DNA of 64,000 nt from Pseudoxanthomonas daejeonensis (GTDB lineage Bacteria; Pseudomonadota; Gammaproteobacteria; Xanthomonadales; Xanthomonadaceae): contig NZ_PDWN01000001.1 in the NCBI RefSeq assembly GCF_010093205.1, positions 62,001 through 126,000 of the forward strand, given 5' to 3'. Each line of letters starts with the position of its first letter. The stretch's first letter is position 1. Positions 37,335-47,138 of the stretch are shown here, one piece after another. The notes below the pieces were generated by a model. It had not been told where the DNA came from and searched no databases. It worked only from the letters and a program-made list of their open reading frames with translations. Position numbers and translations under genes: made by a program.

Positions 37335-38372
37335 TTATCGCGCCCCCGCCACGGCCGGCAAGCTGGCCATGTCCCAGCGCGGGGTCACCTTCACTTCGGT
37401 GCCGTCGTGCTGCCCGGCCTGCAGGCGCAAGGCGCCGGCGAAGGCGATCATCGCGCCGTTGTCGGTGCACAGCGCCGGTCGCGGGAAGCAGGCGCGCCCG
37501 CCCCGCTGCGCGCACATCGCCTGCAGCCTGGCGCGCAGCCGCTTGTTGGCGCCGACACCCCCTGCGACCACAAGCGTGTCGCACCCGGCCGCGTCCAGCG
37601 CGCGCTGGCACTTGATCGCCAGGGTGTCGACCACCGCATCCTCGAAGCCGCGGGCGATGTCGGCGCGGGTCTGGGTAGCCTGGTCGGACTGCTGCCAGGC
37701 CAGCAGGACCTGGGTCTTCAGGCCGCTGAAGCTGAAATCCAGCCCGGGCCGGTCGGTCATCGGCCGGGCGAAGCGGAACGCGCCGGGGACGCCCTGTTCG
37801 GCCAGCGCGGCCAGCTGCGGGCCGCCCGGATACGGCAGGCCCATCATCTTGGCGGTCTTGTCGAAGGCTTCGCCGGCGGCGTCGTCCAGGGTTTCGCCCA
37901 GCAGGCGGTAGCGGCCGATCGCATCCACCGCGACCAGCTGGGTGTGCCCCCCGGAAACCAGCAGGGCAACGAACGGGGGCTCGGGCGGGTCGTCCTCCAT
38001 CAGCGGGGCCAGCAGGTGGCCCTCCATGTGATGGACGCCGACGGCCGGCACGTCCAGCGCCCAGGCCAGGGCCCGGGCGGTGCCTGCCCCGACCAGCAGG
38101 GCCCCGACCAGGCCCGGGCCGGCGGTATAGGCCACCCCGTCCAGGTCGGAGGTCGCCAGGCCCGCTTCGGCCAGGGTCTGGCGGACCAGCGGCACCAGCT
38201 TGCGCACGTGGTCCCGGCTGGCCAGTTCCGGCACCACCCCGCCGTACTCGGCGTGCAGGGCGATCTGGCTGTAGACCGCATGGGCGCGCAGGCCCGCCGC
38301 CCCGCCGATCGCCGTGTCGTACACGGCTACGCCGGTTTCATCGCAGGAGGTTTCGATGCCAAGGACGCGCAT
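37335..38372 (-). CDS. tsaD: tRNA N6-threonylcarbamoyladenosine transferase
   Basis: A 345-residue Kae1/TsaD enzyme that moves threonylcarbamoyl from TC-AMP to A37 of t[17 protein letters not shown] is the family N-terminus. The metal site HMEGH is at residues 115-119, followed by [21 protein letters not shown] and [14 protein letters not shown] longer frame to 38450 is not used. Its partner tsaC is at 3590-4153. The start region is divergent from rpsU, an order conserved in many proteobacteria. Confidence 0.97.
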   Translation of the reverse strand: MRVLGIETSCDETGVAVYDTAIGGAAGLRAHAVYSQIALHAEYGGVVPELASRDHVRKLVPLVRQTLAEAGLATSDLDGVAYTAGPGLVGALLVGAGTARALAWALDVPAVGVHHMEGHLLAPLMEDDPPEPPFVALLVSGGHTQLVAVDAIGRYRLLGETLDDAAGEAFDKTAKMMGLPYPGGPQLAALAEQGVPGAFRFARPMTDRPGLDFSFSGLKTQVLLAWQQSDQATQTRADIARGFEDAVVDTLAIKCQRALDAAGCDTLVVAGGVGANKRLRARLQAMCAQRGGRACFPRPALCTDNGAMIAFAGALRLQAGQHDGTEVKVTPRWDMASLPAVAGAR

Positions 38373-38420
38373 GGGGTTCGGGGACCGGAACGGGGGCTGG
38401 AAAGATGTTCCGGACCCGGC

Positions 38421-38450
38421 TTGCAGCCGCCCCCGGAGCCCGGCTATCAT
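38421..38450 (+). promoter_or_regulatory. rpsU promoter
   Basis: TTGCAG (38421-38426), 18 bases, TATCAT (38445-38450). The implied 5' leader contains a 6-base stem, ACCGGG/CCCGGT (38462-38467 and 38473-38478), with a 5-base loop, then GTCCGGAG before the ATG. Confidence 0.6.
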
Positions 38451-38498
38451 ACGCGGCTCTCACCGGGGCCGACCCGGTAATTTGTGTCCGGAGATTCC

Positions 38499-38714
38499 AT
38501 GCCCAGCGTCAAAGTCCGCGAGAACGAGCCCTTCGAGTTTGCGCTGCGTCGCTTCAAGCGCACCTGCGAAAAGGCCGGTGTTCTGGCCGAAACCCGCAAG
38601 CGCGAGTTCTACGAGAAGCCGACCCAGGAGCGCAAGCGCAAGGCCGCCGCGGCGGTGAAGCGCCAGGTGCGCCGGATGTCGCGCGACGTCACCAAGCGCC
38701 AGCGCCTGTACTGA
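38499..38714 (+). CDS. rpsU: 30S ribosomal protein S21
   Basis: A 71-residue basic protein of the small subunit that helps base-pair the mRNA with 16S rRNA during initiation. [20 protein letters not shown] and the Arg/Lys-rich end [18 protein letters not shown] are unmistakable. ATG 38499 follows CCGGAG. It is first of the classical rpsU-(yqeY)-dnaG block, although a terminator follows it here. Confidence 0.98.
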   Translation: MPSVKVRENEPFEFALRRFKRTCEKAGVLAETRKREFYEKPTQERKRKAAAAVKRQVRRMSRDVTKRQRLY

Positions 38715-38781
38715 CGTACCGGCCGGGCAAGGCGCGGCCGCCCCTGGGCACCGCCGCCGACCCGGCTACGAGGCTGATCCG

Positions 38782-38814
38782 AAAGCCGGCACGCCCACGC
38801 GTCGCCGGCTTTTT
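38782..38814 (+). terminator. rho-independent terminator after rpsU
   Basis: AAAGCCGGC (38782-38790) pairs with GCCGGCTTT (38804-38812), and the T run is 38810-38814. Partial read-through into yqeY is probable because no other promoter is obvious. Confidence 0.8.
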
Positions 38815-38886
38815 GTGTTTCCCGTCCACGCCTGCCCGACGGCCTCCCGGCCGTCGCGCAAGCCCGCCAGACCCAGAGGTGTTGCC

Positions 38887-39333
38887 ATGAGCCTGAAGCA
38901 GCGACTGACCGACGACATGAAGGCCGCCATGAAGAGCGGCGACAAGGATTCGCTGGGCGTGATCCGGTTGATCAACGCCGCGATCAAGCAGCGGGAAGTG
39001 GACGAGCGCATCGAGCTGGACGATGCCGCGGTGGTGGGCGTGCTCGACAAGATGGTCAAGCAGCGCCGCGACTCGGTGTCGCAGTACGAAGCGGCCAACC
39101 GCGAGGACCTGGCTGCGATCGAGCGCGCCGAAATCGTCGTCATCGACCGCTACGTGCCGGCCAAGATGGACGAGGCGGCGATCATGGCCGCGATCGATGC
39201 CGCGATCGCGCAGACCGGCGCGGCCAGCGCGGCGGACATGGGCAAGCTCATGGGCGTGCTCAAGCCGCAGCTGGCCGGGCAGGCCGACATGGGCCAGGTT
39301 TCGACGCTGGTGAAGCGCCGGCTCGCAGGCTGA
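38887..39333 (+). CDS. yqeY: GatB/YqeY domain protein
   Basis: A 148-residue all-helical protein similar to the C-terminal tRNA-binding tail of the amidotransferase subunit GatB, but free-standing. [20 protein letters not shown] and the C-terminal [22 protein letters not shown] motif are typical. Its function is unknown; a role in tRNA-dependent amidation or aminoacyl-tRNA quality has been proposed. Linkage to rpsU is widely conserved. Start ATG 38887. Confidence 0.95.
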   Translation: MSLKQRLTDDMKAAMKSGDKDSLGVIRLINAAIKQREVDERIELDDAAVVGVLDKMVKQRRDSVSQYEAANREDLAAIERAEIVVIDRYVPAKMDEAAIMAAIDAAIAQTGAASAADMGKLMGVLKPQLAGQADMGQVSTLVKRRLAG

Positions 39334-39445
39334 ATACCCGCGGCCGCTCCTTGCGGCCGTCGCGTACGCCCAGTTCCGAAGGCGCAGACCACGCCGTCAC
39401 GCCTGCGCTGCTGCAATGCGGCCCCACCTCCCCGAGGCCGTGGCG

Positions 39446-40831
39446 ATGACACCCGATCCGCTTGGCCGGTCGCGTCGCCGATCCCCGCTCGCATTCTTCG
39501 CGCCATGCCTGTTGCGGGCGGGTTGCATCAGCAGCCATCCCCCGCCAGTCAACGAGTCCGGAAAGCCGGGGGTCGCCACCCCCGCGGCGTCCTACGCCGC
39601 TGGCACGGGCCCCTCCCCGGCGCTGCCGCCTCCTGAAGCCTCGATGCTGCCCGTGGTCGAGATCGCTCCCGCGGTGGGCTGGGCGGGCAACGATGCGCCG
39701 CGACCGGCGAACGGCTTCGCGGTGACGGCTTTCGCGCGCGGACTCGACCATCCACGCACGCTGCTGGTGTTGCCCAATGGCGACGTCCTGGTCGCCGAAC
39801 CCAACCGCCCCGAGCCCACGCGGCCGCCGGAGGGATTGCGGCCCAGGGCGATGGCCGCCGTGCAGAAGCGCGCCGGCGCCGGTGTCCCCAGCGCCGACCG
39901 CATCACCCTGCTGCGCGACGGGGATGGCGACGGCGTGGCCGAGCAGCAGCATGCATTCCTCACCGGCCTGCATTCGCCGTTCGGCATGGCGCTGGCCGGC
40001 GACACGCTGTACGTCGCCAATGCCGATGCGCTGGTCGCGGCGCCCTACAGGGCCGGTGCGACGACGATCAGCGCCACGCCACGCAAGGTGGCGGACCTGC
40101 CGGCAGGCCGCAACCACCACTGGACCAAGTCCCTGGTCGCCAGCGCCGACGGTCGCCGGCTGTACGTGGGCGTCGGCTCCAACAGCAACATCGCCGAGCA
40201 CGGCATGGACGAGGAAGTCGACCGCGCGGCGGTACTGGAGGTCGACCCCGCCACCGGCAGCGTGCGCAACTACGCTTCGGGGCTGCGCAACCCCACCGCG
40301 CTGGCGATCCATCCCCACGACCGCACGCTGTGGGCGGTGGTCAACGAGCGCGACGAGATCGGCAACGACCTGGTTCCGGATTACCTCACCGCGGTGCGGG
40401 AAGGCGCGTTCTACGGCTGGCCCTGGAGCTACTTCGGCCAGCACGTGGATGCGCGCGTGCAGCCGCAGGATCCGGTGCAGGTCGCCCGTGCCATCGCACC
40501 CGACTACGCGCTGGGCTCGCACGTCGCCCCGCTGGGCCTGGCGTTCCAATCCGGTGGAGGCATGCCGCCCCGCTATCGCGAAGGCGCGTTCATCGGCTTG
40601 CACGGCTCCTGGAACCGCCAGCCCAAGGTCGGCTACCGGGTGGTCTTCGTCCCGTTCGTGGACGGACGCCCGGCGGGTCCGATCGAGCCGGTGCTGGAGG
40701 GCTTCGTCAACGAAGGTGGCGACGCGCAGGGTCGCCCGGTGGGCGTGGCGGTCGACCGGCGCGGCGGCGTCCTCGTCGCCGACGATGTCGGCAACGCGGT
40801 CTGGCGGGTGACTGCGACGGGCGCACCCTGA
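39446..40831 (+). CDS. PQQ-dependent sugar dehydrogenase-like lipoprotein
   Basis: A 461-residue exported protein with a six-bladed beta-propeller like soluble PQQ glucose or sorbosone dehydrogenases. Blade motifs include [18 protein letters not shown] (about 98-115), [50 protein letters not shown] and [18 protein letters not shown]. The ATG at 39446 gives a signal-like N-terminus ending in Ala-Gly-Cys (Cys27), a possible but imperfect lipobox (Arg at -3). It oxidises sugars or aldehydes in the periplasm if PQQ is present. It interrupts the yqeY-dnaG interval. Confidence 0.85.
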   Translation: MTPDPLGRSRRRSPLAFFAPCLLRAGCISSHPPPVNESGKPGVATPAASYAAGTGPSPALPPPEASMLPVVEIAPAVGWAGNDAPRPANGFAVTAFARGLDHPRTLLVLPNGDVLVAEPNRPEPTRPPEGLRPRAMAAVQKRAGAGVPSADRITLLRDGDGDGVAEQQHAFLTGLHSPFGMALAGDTLYVANADALVAAPYRAGATTISATPRKVADLPAGRNHHWTKSLVASADGRRLYVGVGSNSNIAEHGMDEEVDRAAVLEVDPATGSVRNYASGLRNPTALAIHPHDRTLWAVVNERDEIGNDLVPDYLTAVREGAFYGWPWSYFGQHVDARVQPQDPVQVARAIAPDYALGSHVAPLGLAFQSGGGMPPRYREGAFIGLHGSWNRQPKVGYRVVFVPFVDGRPAGPIEPVLEGFVNEGGDAQGRPVGVAVDRRGGVLVADDVGNAVWRVTATGAP

Positions 40832-40895
40832 TCCTTGCGGCATGGCCATGCGCAGGCGCGACAATGCGTGCCTGCCCGACCCCGGATGCACGCCC

Positions 40896-41396
40896 ATGGC
40901 CGATGCCGCCTCCACCCTCCTGCTCCGCGCCGCGCGCCGCGACGACGTCCCACTGATCCTGTCGCTGATCGGCGAGCTGGCCGAATACGAACGGCTGGCG
41001 CACGAGGCCGTCGCCGAACCGGCGGCAATGGAGGAAGCATTGTTCGGCCCGGTACCGGCCGCCGAGGTCGTGATCGCGGAGGTCGACGGGCAAGGCGCGG
41101 GGTTCGCCCTGTTCTTCACCAACTTCTCGACCTTCCTGGGGCGGCGCGGCCTGCACCTGGAAGACCTGTTCGTGCGCCCCGCCTTCCGCGGACGCGGCAT
41201 CGGGAAACGGCTGATGCTGCACCTGGCCCGGCTGGCGGTCGAACGCGGCCATGGTCGCTTCGAATGGTCGGTGCTGGACTGGAACACGCCGGCGATCGAT
41301 TTCTACCGCAGCCTTGGCGCCGCTCCCCTGGACGGATGGACGACGCAGCGCGTGAGCGGCGATGCGTTGCAGGCACTCGCCCGCAGGCAGCCATAA
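40896..41396 (+). CDS. GNAT family N-acetyltransferase (SSAT2/thialysine-type)
   Basis: A 166-residue acetyltransferase. The acetyl-CoA loop is FVRPAFRGRGIGKRLM (about 99-114), and the C-terminal VLDWNTPAIDFYRSLGAAPLDGW (about 132-154) is shared by diamine and thialysine acetyltransferases. It probably acetylates a small amine; the substrate cannot be fixed. ATG 40896 is chosen because the longer frame from 40842 adds unrelated residues. It is co-directional with yihY and dnaG. Confidence 0.88.
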   Translation: MADAASTLLLRAARRDDVPLILSLIGELAEYERLAHEAVAEPAAMEEALFGPVPAAEVVIAEVDGQGAGFALFFTNFSTFLGRRGLHLEDLFVRPAFRGRGIGKRLMLHLARLAVERGHGRFEWSVLDWNTPAIDFYRSLGAAPLDGWTTQRVSGDALQALARRQP

Positions 41397-41474
41397 GCCG
41401 CAGCTGCGCCGCTCACGCACCCGCCACGCGGTCCCGGCCAAGCTGCGACCTCCGCACCGACCCGCGCCGATGCG

Positions 41475-42407
41475 ATGAAACCCCTGTCGCCCGCCAAGCT
41501 GCGCCGCCATCTCGACCGCCTGGAACAGAGCCTGCCCGCGGCGCTGCTCAAGCGTTTCGTCGAGGCCGACCTGGTGACCCAGGCCGCGTCGCTGTCGTTC
41601 TACACGCTGCTGTCGCTGGCACCCCTGCTGGTCCTGCTGCTCTGGCTCACCGCCTCGCTCTACCCGCCGGCGCAGGAATCGTTGGTGGCGCAGATCGACG
41701 GCCTCGCCGGGGCCAACGCCGCCGCGGTCGCCCAGACCGTGATCCAGAATGCCGACGCGCGGCCCGATACCGGCTCGCTGGCCGGCCTGTGGAGCCTGGC
41801 CCTCCTGTTCATCGGCTCGACCGTGGTCTTCGCCCAGCTCCAGGGTGCGCTCAACCTGATCTTCCGCACCGGCGGCGAACAGCTGGGCGGACTGCGCGCC
41901 TGGCTGCGCAAGCGGGTGTTCTCGCTGGGCGTGGTGCTGGCGCTGGGGTTCCTGCTGATCGTGTCGATGATCGCCACCACCGCGCTGCAGGTGGTGTTCG
42001 CCCAGCTGCCCTCGGTGCTGCCGGCGATCGGTTACGCAACCACGCTGCTGCTGTACGCGCTGGCGTTCGCCTTCCTCTACCACTACCTGCCCGACCGGCG
42101 CGTGGCCTGGCGGCAGGCGTTCCTGGGCGGCGCGATCACCGCGCTGCTGTTCGCCCTGGGCCGCTACCTGATCGGCCTGTACCTGGCCCAGGCCGCGCCC
42201 GGCAGCGCCTACGGCTCGATGGGCGCGCTGGTCCTGCTGCTGGTCTGGATGTATTACGCCGCCGTGGTGTTCTTCGCCGGCGCGCTGATCACCGCGGTGA
42301 TCGACGAGCGCATGCATTCCCGTTTGAAGCTGCGCGCGGCCGGGTTCGGCGCCGGAACCCGGGAAGACGCCGAACCTGCGGCGGACGGCGGCACTCCCGA
42401 CGCCTAG
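41475..42407 (+). CDS. YihY/virulence factor BrkB family membrane protein
   Basis: A 310-residue inner-membrane protein with six helices. Family marks are TQAASLSFYTLLSLAPLL (about 35-52), the long loop with GLWSLALLFIGST, and YGSMGALVLLLVWMYY (about 240-255). Once misassigned as RNase BN. The true role is unknown; transport functions have been suggested. The Glu/Asp-rich tail (about 285-310) is cytoplasmic. It lies 59 bases before dnaG. Confidence 0.92.
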   Translation: MKPLSPAKLRRHLDRLEQSLPAALLKRFVEADLVTQAASLSFYTLLSLAPLLVLLLWLTASLYPPAQESLVAQIDGLAGANAAAVAQTVIQNADARPDTGSLAGLWSLALLFIGSTVVFAQLQGALNLIFRTGGEQLGGLRAWLRKRVFSLGVVLALGFLLIVSMIATTALQVVFAQLPSVLPAIGYATTLLLYALAFAFLYHYLPDRRVAWRQAFLGGAITALLFALGRYLIGLYLAQAAPGSAYGSMGALVLLLVWMYYAAVVFFAGALITAVIDERMHSRLKLRAAGFGAGTREDAEPAADGGTPDA

Positions 42408-42466
42408 AAGCCGGCCGTCTCGCTCTGCCGGTGCCTGGGACCGGAGCCGCGTGGCATCCTATTGCG

Positions 42467-44188
42467 ATGGCCCGCCTGTCCGACGCGTTCATCGACGACC
42501 TGCTCGCACGCACCGACATCGTCGAGGTGGTGGGTTCGCGCGTGCCGCTCAAGCGCAAGGGCCGCGAATACAGTGCGCCCTGCCCGTTCCACGACGAGCG
42601 CACGCCCTCGTTCTACGTCTCCCCGACCAAGCAGTTCTACCACTGCTTCGGCTGCGGCGCGCACGGCACCGCGATCAGCTTCCTGATGAACTACGACCGG
42701 CTCGAATTCCTCGATGCGGTCGAGGAACTGGCGCGCAGGTCCGGCATCGAGGTGCCCAAGGAAACGCGGCAGAACAACCAGGACAGCGACCTGCGCGACC
42801 AGTACGCGGCCTTGGAGGCCGCGGCGAAGCTGTTCCAGCGCCAGCTGGCCGAAAGTCCGCGCGCGCGTGACTACCTGGATGGCCGTGGCGTGGATGCGGA
42901 GAACCGCGCACGCTTCGCCATCGGCTACGCCGCCGACGGCTATTCCACGCTCAAGGACGCGCTGGGCACCGACGAGCGCCGGCTGAAGCTGCTCGAGCGC
43001 ACCGGCATGCTGTCCAAGAACGACCGCGGGCATGTCTACGACAAGTTCCGCGACCGGGTGATGTTCCCGATCCACGACCGCCGGGGCCGGGTGATCGCGT
43101 TCGGCGGCCGCGTCCTCGACAAGGACGCCAGCCCCAAGTACCTCAACTCGCCGGAGACGGCGCTGTTCCACAAGGGCCGCGAGCTGTACGGGCTTTGGCA
43201 GGCGCGCCAGGCCAACCAGAAGCTCGAGCGACTGATCGTGGTCGAGGGCTACATGGACGTGGTCGCGCTGTTCCAGCATGGCGTGACCCAGGCCGTGGCC
43301 ACGCTCGGCACCGCCACCACCGCCGACCACGCCGAGCTGCTGTTCCGCAACGCGCCGGATGTGTACTTCTGCTTCGACGGCGACGCGGCAGGGCGGCGCG
43401 CGGGCTGGCGCGCGGTCGAATCGGTGCTGCCGCGGATGAAGGACGGCCGCCAGGCGTTCTTCCTGTTCCTGCCCGACGGCGAGGACCCGGACACGATCGT
43501 GCACAAGGAAGGCGCAGCCGGCTTCGACGCCCGCCTGGCCCAGGCCACCCCGCTGTCGCAGTTCTTCTTCGACGAGATCGGGCGCGACACCAACCGCGGC
43601 ACGCTCGACGGCCGCGCGCGCCTGGCCGAGCGCGCGCGACCCCTGCTCGCCCAGCTGCCCGACGGCGCGTTTGCCGACCTGATGCGCCAGGAGCTGCAGC
43701 GGCAGACCGGCGTGGACACGAATCGTCCGGTCGCGGAGCCGGCACGGCCGGCATCGCGCGGCAGCGCTCCGGCGCAGAAGCGCAGCCTCGTGCGCAGCGT
43801 GATCGCGCTCCTGCTGCAGCAGCCGGGACTGGGCCTGCAACTCGAACAACCCTACCGTTTCGCCGAGCTGCGACTGCCGGGCCTTCCGTTGCTGCTGGAG
43901 ATCCTCGGCGTGGTCCGCCAGCGCCCGGAAATCAGCACCGGGGCGCTGCTCGAACACTTCGCCGAGCACGAACAGGCCGAGGCGCTGCGCAAGCTCGCCG
44001 CGCAGGCATTGCCGGGCGAAGAAGCCAAGTGGGTCGACGAACTGCACGATGCGATCGCGCAGCTGGAAGAGCAGACGCTGCGGCAACGCATCGACGAGCT
44101 CAACCAGAAGCAGCGCGCGCAAGGCCTGGACGAAACCGACAAGTACGAGCAGCGCATGCTGCTGCAGGCACTGGTACGGCGCGGCTGA
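42467..44188 (+). CDS. dnaG: DNA primase
   Basis: A 573-residue primase that makes RNA primers for replication. The CHC2 zinc ribbon uses Cys39, His42, Cys60 and Cys63. The RNA-polymerase core has the Toprim VVEGYMDVVALFQHG (about 260-274) and FCFDGDAAGRRAGWRA (about 302-317). The C-terminal region (about 440-573) is the helicase-binding part with QKRSLVRSVIALLLQQP. The open frame extends to 40835 but the family start is ATG 42467. The usual downstream rpoD is not here; an S9 peptidase gene follows 39 bases later. Confidence 0.97.
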   Translation: MARLSDAFIDDLLARTDIVEVVGSRVPLKRKGREYSAPCPFHDERTPSFYVSPTKQFYHCFGCGAHGTAISFLMNYDRLEFLDAVEELARRSGIEVPKETRQNNQDSDLRDQYAALEAAAKLFQRQLAESPRARDYLDGRGVDAENRARFAIGYAADGYSTLKDALGTDERRLKLLERTGMLSKNDRGHVYDKFRDRVMFPIHDRRGRVIAFGGRVLDKDASPKYLNSPETALFHKGRELYGLWQARQANQKLERLIVVEGYMDVVALFQHGVTQAVATLGTATTADHAELLFRNAPDVYFCFDGDAAGRRAGWRAVESVLPRMKDGRQAFFLFLPDGEDPDTIVHKEGAAGFDARLAQATPLSQFFFDEIGRDTNRGTLDGRARLAERARPLLAQLPDGAFADLMRQELQRQTGVDTNRPVAEPARPASRGSAPAQKRSLVRSVIALLLQQPGLGLQLEQPYRFAELRLPGLPLLLEILGVVRQRPEISTGALLEHFAEHEQAEALRKLAAQALPGEEAKWVDELHDAIAQLEEQTLRQRIDELNQKQRAQGLDETDKYEQRMLLQALVRRG

Positions 44189-44227
44189 GGCGGCTTACCC
44201 TGCGGCCATACCGTCAGGGAATCCTCC

Positions 44228-46654
44228 ATGCGCCCTCTGCTGCTCGCCGTCCTTCTCTCCGCGATACTTCCCGCGCATGCACTGGCCGCCGACGGCGGCA
44301 AGGTCGATCGCCAGACCACCGGCAACCGCACCACCGAAAACGTGCCCACGGTGCCGGCCGAACTGATGGAGCGGCTCAACCGCTACCAGAACACCCGCGC
44401 CGCCAGCCTGGCCGGATGGACACGCGAGGGCTGCCTGCTGGTCAGCACACGCTTCGCCGAAACCGCGCAGGCGCACCGCGTGTGCGAACCGCTGGGCATG
44501 CGCGAGCAGCTGACCTTCTATCCCGAGCCCGTCACCGGCCTGGTGCCGGCGCCGGCCCAGGCCTGGCGCGATGGTTTCGTCTTCGCCAAGGACCGCGGCG
44601 GCGACGAGTTCTCGCAGCTCTACTGGTTCGACGAGGCCAGCCGCGGCACCACCCTGCTGACCGACGGCAAGCGCAGCCAGAACAGCGGCGCGGTGGTCAG
44701 CCGCGATGGCGGCCTGCTGGCCTGGTCGAGCACCTCGCGCAACGGCACCGATCGCGACATCTGGGTCCGCGACACGCGCAGCGGCCAGGCGCGCGCCGTG
44801 CTCACCGAAGGCGGCAGCTGGGGCGCGAGCGATTTCTCGGCCGATGGCAAACGACTGCTGGTCAGCCGCTACGTCTCGGCCAACGAAAGCTATCCGGGCG
44901 AACTGGACCTGGCCAGCGGCAAGCTCACGATGTTCCCGGTCGATGGCGGCAAGGCCTCGATGGGCCAGTTCCAGTACGCGCCGGGCGGCAAGGGCGTGTT
45001 CTACATTTCCGACGAGGACATCGACGGCAAGCCGCAGCAGTTCCGCACGCTGCGCTGGCACGGACCGGGCATGGGCGCGCCGAAGCTGCTCAGTGCGCAT
45101 ATCCCCTGGGACGTGGACGAGGTGCGCATCGCCGGCGACGGCCGCCACCTGGCCTACAGCACCAACGAAGACGGCATCTCGCGCCTGCACGTGCTGCGCC
45201 TGCCCGGCCTGGAGCCGGTGCAGCTGCCCGCGCTGGACCGGCTGCCGGTCGGCGTGATCGGCAATTTCGATTTCTCCCCAGACGGCAAGCGCCTGGCGCT
45301 GGACCTCAACAGCGCCACCTCGCCCAGCGACGTGTATGTGCTAGACCTCGCGGGCACGGGACTGGCGCGCTGGACCCGCAGTGAAGTCGGCGGCCTGGAT
45401 GCCTCCACGTTCGTCGCGCCCACGCTGGTGCGTTATCCGACCTTCGATGAAGTCGACGGCAAGCCGCGCACCATCCCGGCGTTCTACTACCGTCCGGCGA
45501 AGCCTGCGGCCTCGGGCAGGCATCCGGTGCTGATCAGCATCCATGGCGGTCCGGAGGGACAGTCGCAGCCGGTGTTCAATCCGTCGGTGCAGTTCATGCT
45601 CGCCGACCTGGGCGTGGCGGTACTGGTGCCGAACGTGCGCGGTTCCTCCGGCTACGGCAAGGACTACCTGCAGGCCGACAACGGGCCGCTGCGCGAGGAT
45701 TCGGTCAAGGACATCGGCGCGTTGCTGGACTGGATCGCGCAACAGCCCGAGCTGGATCCGTCGCGCGTGGCGGTGATGGGCGGCAGCTACGGCGGCTACA
45801 TGGTGCTGTCCTCGCTGATGCATTACAGCGAACGCCTCCGCGCCGGGATCGACGTGGTCGGCATCTCCGATTTCCGCACGTTCCTCAAGAACACCGAGGA
45901 CTACCGCCGCGACCTGCGCCGCGCCGAGTACGGCGACGAGCGCAACCCGGCGATGGCCGCGTTCTTCGAGAAGATCGCCCCGCTCAACCACGCCGACCGC
46001 ATCCGCGCGCCCCTGTTCGTCGCCCAGGGTCGCAACGATCCGCGCGTGCCGTGGACCGAGGCGGTGCAGATCGTCGAAGCGGTGCGCGGAAACGGCCAGC
46101 CGGTGTGGTACCTGGAGTTCGCCGACGAAGGCCACGGCTTCCGCAAGAAGGCCAACAGCGACTATTTCAGCGCCGCCTCGATGCTGTTCCTGCAGCAGCA
46201 CCTGCTCGGCGCTCAGGGCGCGTTCGCCGAACCGCGCGCCGGCCTGCGCACCGGTGGCCAGCCCGACGCCGGGGACCTGGCGCGGCTGCAGGCGCAGGGC
46301 GTGCGCACGGTCATCGACCTGCGCGGTGCCGGCGAAGCGCGCGGCTTCGACGAGGCGGCCGAGACCGCCCGCCTGGGCATGGCGTACGTGACCCTGCCCA
46401 TCGCCGGCAAGGACGACATCACCCCGGCCAATGCCGATGCGCTGCGGGCGCTGCTCGAGCGGCACGGCGATGCTGGCGTGCTGGTGCATTGCGCCTCCGG
46501 AAACCGCGTCGGCGCGCTGCTGGCGCTGGATGCCGCCCGCGCAGGCGCCCCGGCCGGTGAAGCACTCGCACTGGGCAGGAAGGCCGGCCTGAAGTCGCTG
46601 GAGCCGGTGGTGGCCGCCCAGCTCGGCGACCTCGCACCACGCGCCGCCGACTGA
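44228..46654 (+). CDS. S9 family peptidase fused to a C-terminal cysteine-phosphatase-like domain
   Basis: An 808-residue exported protein. The signal peptide ends near Ala21. A beta-propeller (about 60-400) precedes an alpha/beta-hydrolase prolyl-oligopeptidase domain (about 410-658) with the triad Ser520 (GGSYGGYM), Asp604 (RNDPRVP) and His636 (DEGHGF). A second domain (about 668-805) opens with LRTGGQPDAGDLARLQ and has Cys755-to-Arg760 in HCASGNRVGAL, a C-x4-R loop like DUF442/Blh-type phosphatases. Related proteins of this second kind are usually separate genes. No stop or frame break separates the domains. The substrate is presumably peptides in the periplasm. Confidence 0.9.
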   Translation: MRPLLLAVLLSAILPAHALAADGGKVDRQTTGNRTTENVPTVPAELMERLNRYQNTRAASLAGWTREGCLLVSTRFAETAQAHRVCEPLGMREQLTFYPEPVTGLVPAPAQAWRDGFVFAKDRGGDEFSQLYWFDEASRGTTLLTDGKRSQNSGAVVSRDGGLLAWSSTSRNGTDRDIWVRDTRSGQARAVLTEGGSWGASDFSADGKRLLVSRYVSANESYPGELDLASGKLTMFPVDGGKASMGQFQYAPGGKGVFYISDEDIDGKPQQFRTLRWHGPGMGAPKLLSAHIPWDVDEVRIAGDGRHLAYSTNEDGISRLHVLRLPGLEPVQLPALDRLPVGVIGNFDFSPDGKRLALDLNSATSPSDVYVLDLAGTGLARWTRSEVGGLDASTFVAPTLVRYPTFDEVDGKPRTIPAFYYRPAKPAASGRHPVLISIHGGPEGQSQPVFNPSVQFMLADLGVAVLVPNVRGSSGYGKDYLQADNGPLREDSVKDIGALLDWIAQQPELDPSRVAVMGGSYGGYMVLSSLMHYSERLRAGIDVVGISDFRTFLKNTEDYRRDLRRAEYGDERNPAMAAFFEKIAPLNHADRIRAPLFVAQGRNDPRVPWTEAVQIVEAVRGNGQPVWYLEFADEGHGFRKKANSDYFSAASMLFLQQHLLGAQGAFAEPRAGLRTGGQPDAGDLARLQAQGVRTVIDLRGAGEARGFDEAAETARLGMAYVTLPIAGKDDITPANADALRALLERHGDAGVLVHCASGNRVGALLALDAARAGAPAGEALALGRKAGLKSLEPVVAAQLGDLAPRAAD

Positions 46655-46665
46655 AGGGCGCCACC

Positions 46666-46693
46666 CTGGCGCTCAGGGTCCGCGTGCTAGGAT
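46666..46693 (+). promoter_or_regulatory. promoter of the manganese-riboswitch transcript
   Basis: Extended -10, TGCTAGGAT (46685-46693), with CTGGCG (46666-46671) 16 bases upstream as a weak -35. The start would fall at about 46700, exactly where the riboswitch begins. Confidence 0.5.
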
Positions 46694-46699
46694 CGCGCA

Positions 46700-46812
46700 T
46701 CGAAGGGGAGTAGCCCCCCGCGCTGTTGCCGTCATTACGGACTCCGGTCCCGGCGCAGCGGCAGGCCTTGCGGCCTGTGGGCAAGACCTTCGCCGTCCCA
46801 CGGCGAAGGTGC
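46700..46812 (+). ncRNA. yybP-ykoY (Mn2+) riboswitch
   Basis: CGAAGGGGAGTAGC at 46701-46714 is the conserved L1 core. GTCATTACGG follows at 46731-46740, and GGGCAAGACCTTCGCC at 46779-46794 gives the L3 region. An 11-base perfect stem, ACCTTCGCCGT (46786-46796) with ACGGCGAAGGT (46800-46810), ends the element. The family binds Mn2+ and controls exporters such as TerC-like proteins, one of which lies downstream at 47230. Confidence 0.85.
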
Positions 46813-46865
46813 GTCCGTTTCCCGGTGCATGCCCGCTGTGGCCCTGGATTTTCCCGGAGCCCCCC

Positions 46866-47138
46866 ATGCACTGCCCCGCCTGCAAGACCGTGACCCTGGC
46901 CATGACCGAACGCCAGGGCATCGAAATCGACTATTGCCCCGAGTGCCGCGGCGTCTGGCTCGACCGCGGCGAACTGGATCGCCTGCTGGCCCGCGCCGAG
47001 CCGGACACCCCGCCGCCGCCGCCGCGTCCCGCCTACCGCAACGACGACCGCCCGCGCCACGACCGGCACGATGCGTACGCGCACGGCCACAAGCCGCGCA
47101 AGCCCAAGTCGTTGCTCGGCGAGCTTTTCGACTTCTAG
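46866..47138 (+). CDS. TFIIB-type zinc-finger protein
   Basis: A 90-residue protein. MHCPACKTVTLAM and IDYCPECRGVWLDRGEL (about 24-40) supply two CxxC pairs of a zf-TFIIB ribbon. The middle is Pro-rich, then His/Arg-rich (HDRHDAYAHGHK, about 62-73), a possible metal-binding stretch. It ends in LLGELFDF. ATG 46866 is the first start after the riboswitch. Function unknown; cotranscription with terC under a manganese riboswitch hints at metal homeostasis. Confidence 0.88.
   Translation: MHCPACKTVTLAMTERQGIEIDYCPECRGVWLDRGELDRLLARAEPDTPPPPPRPAYRNDDRPRHDRHDAYAHGHKPRKPKSLLGELFDF

Noticed and set aside
40835-42466. Long in-frame extension upstream of dnaG
   Set aside because: Overlaps the GNAT and YihY genes in another frame, and its translation is Arg/Gly/Pro-rich; the primase start at 42467 matches the family.
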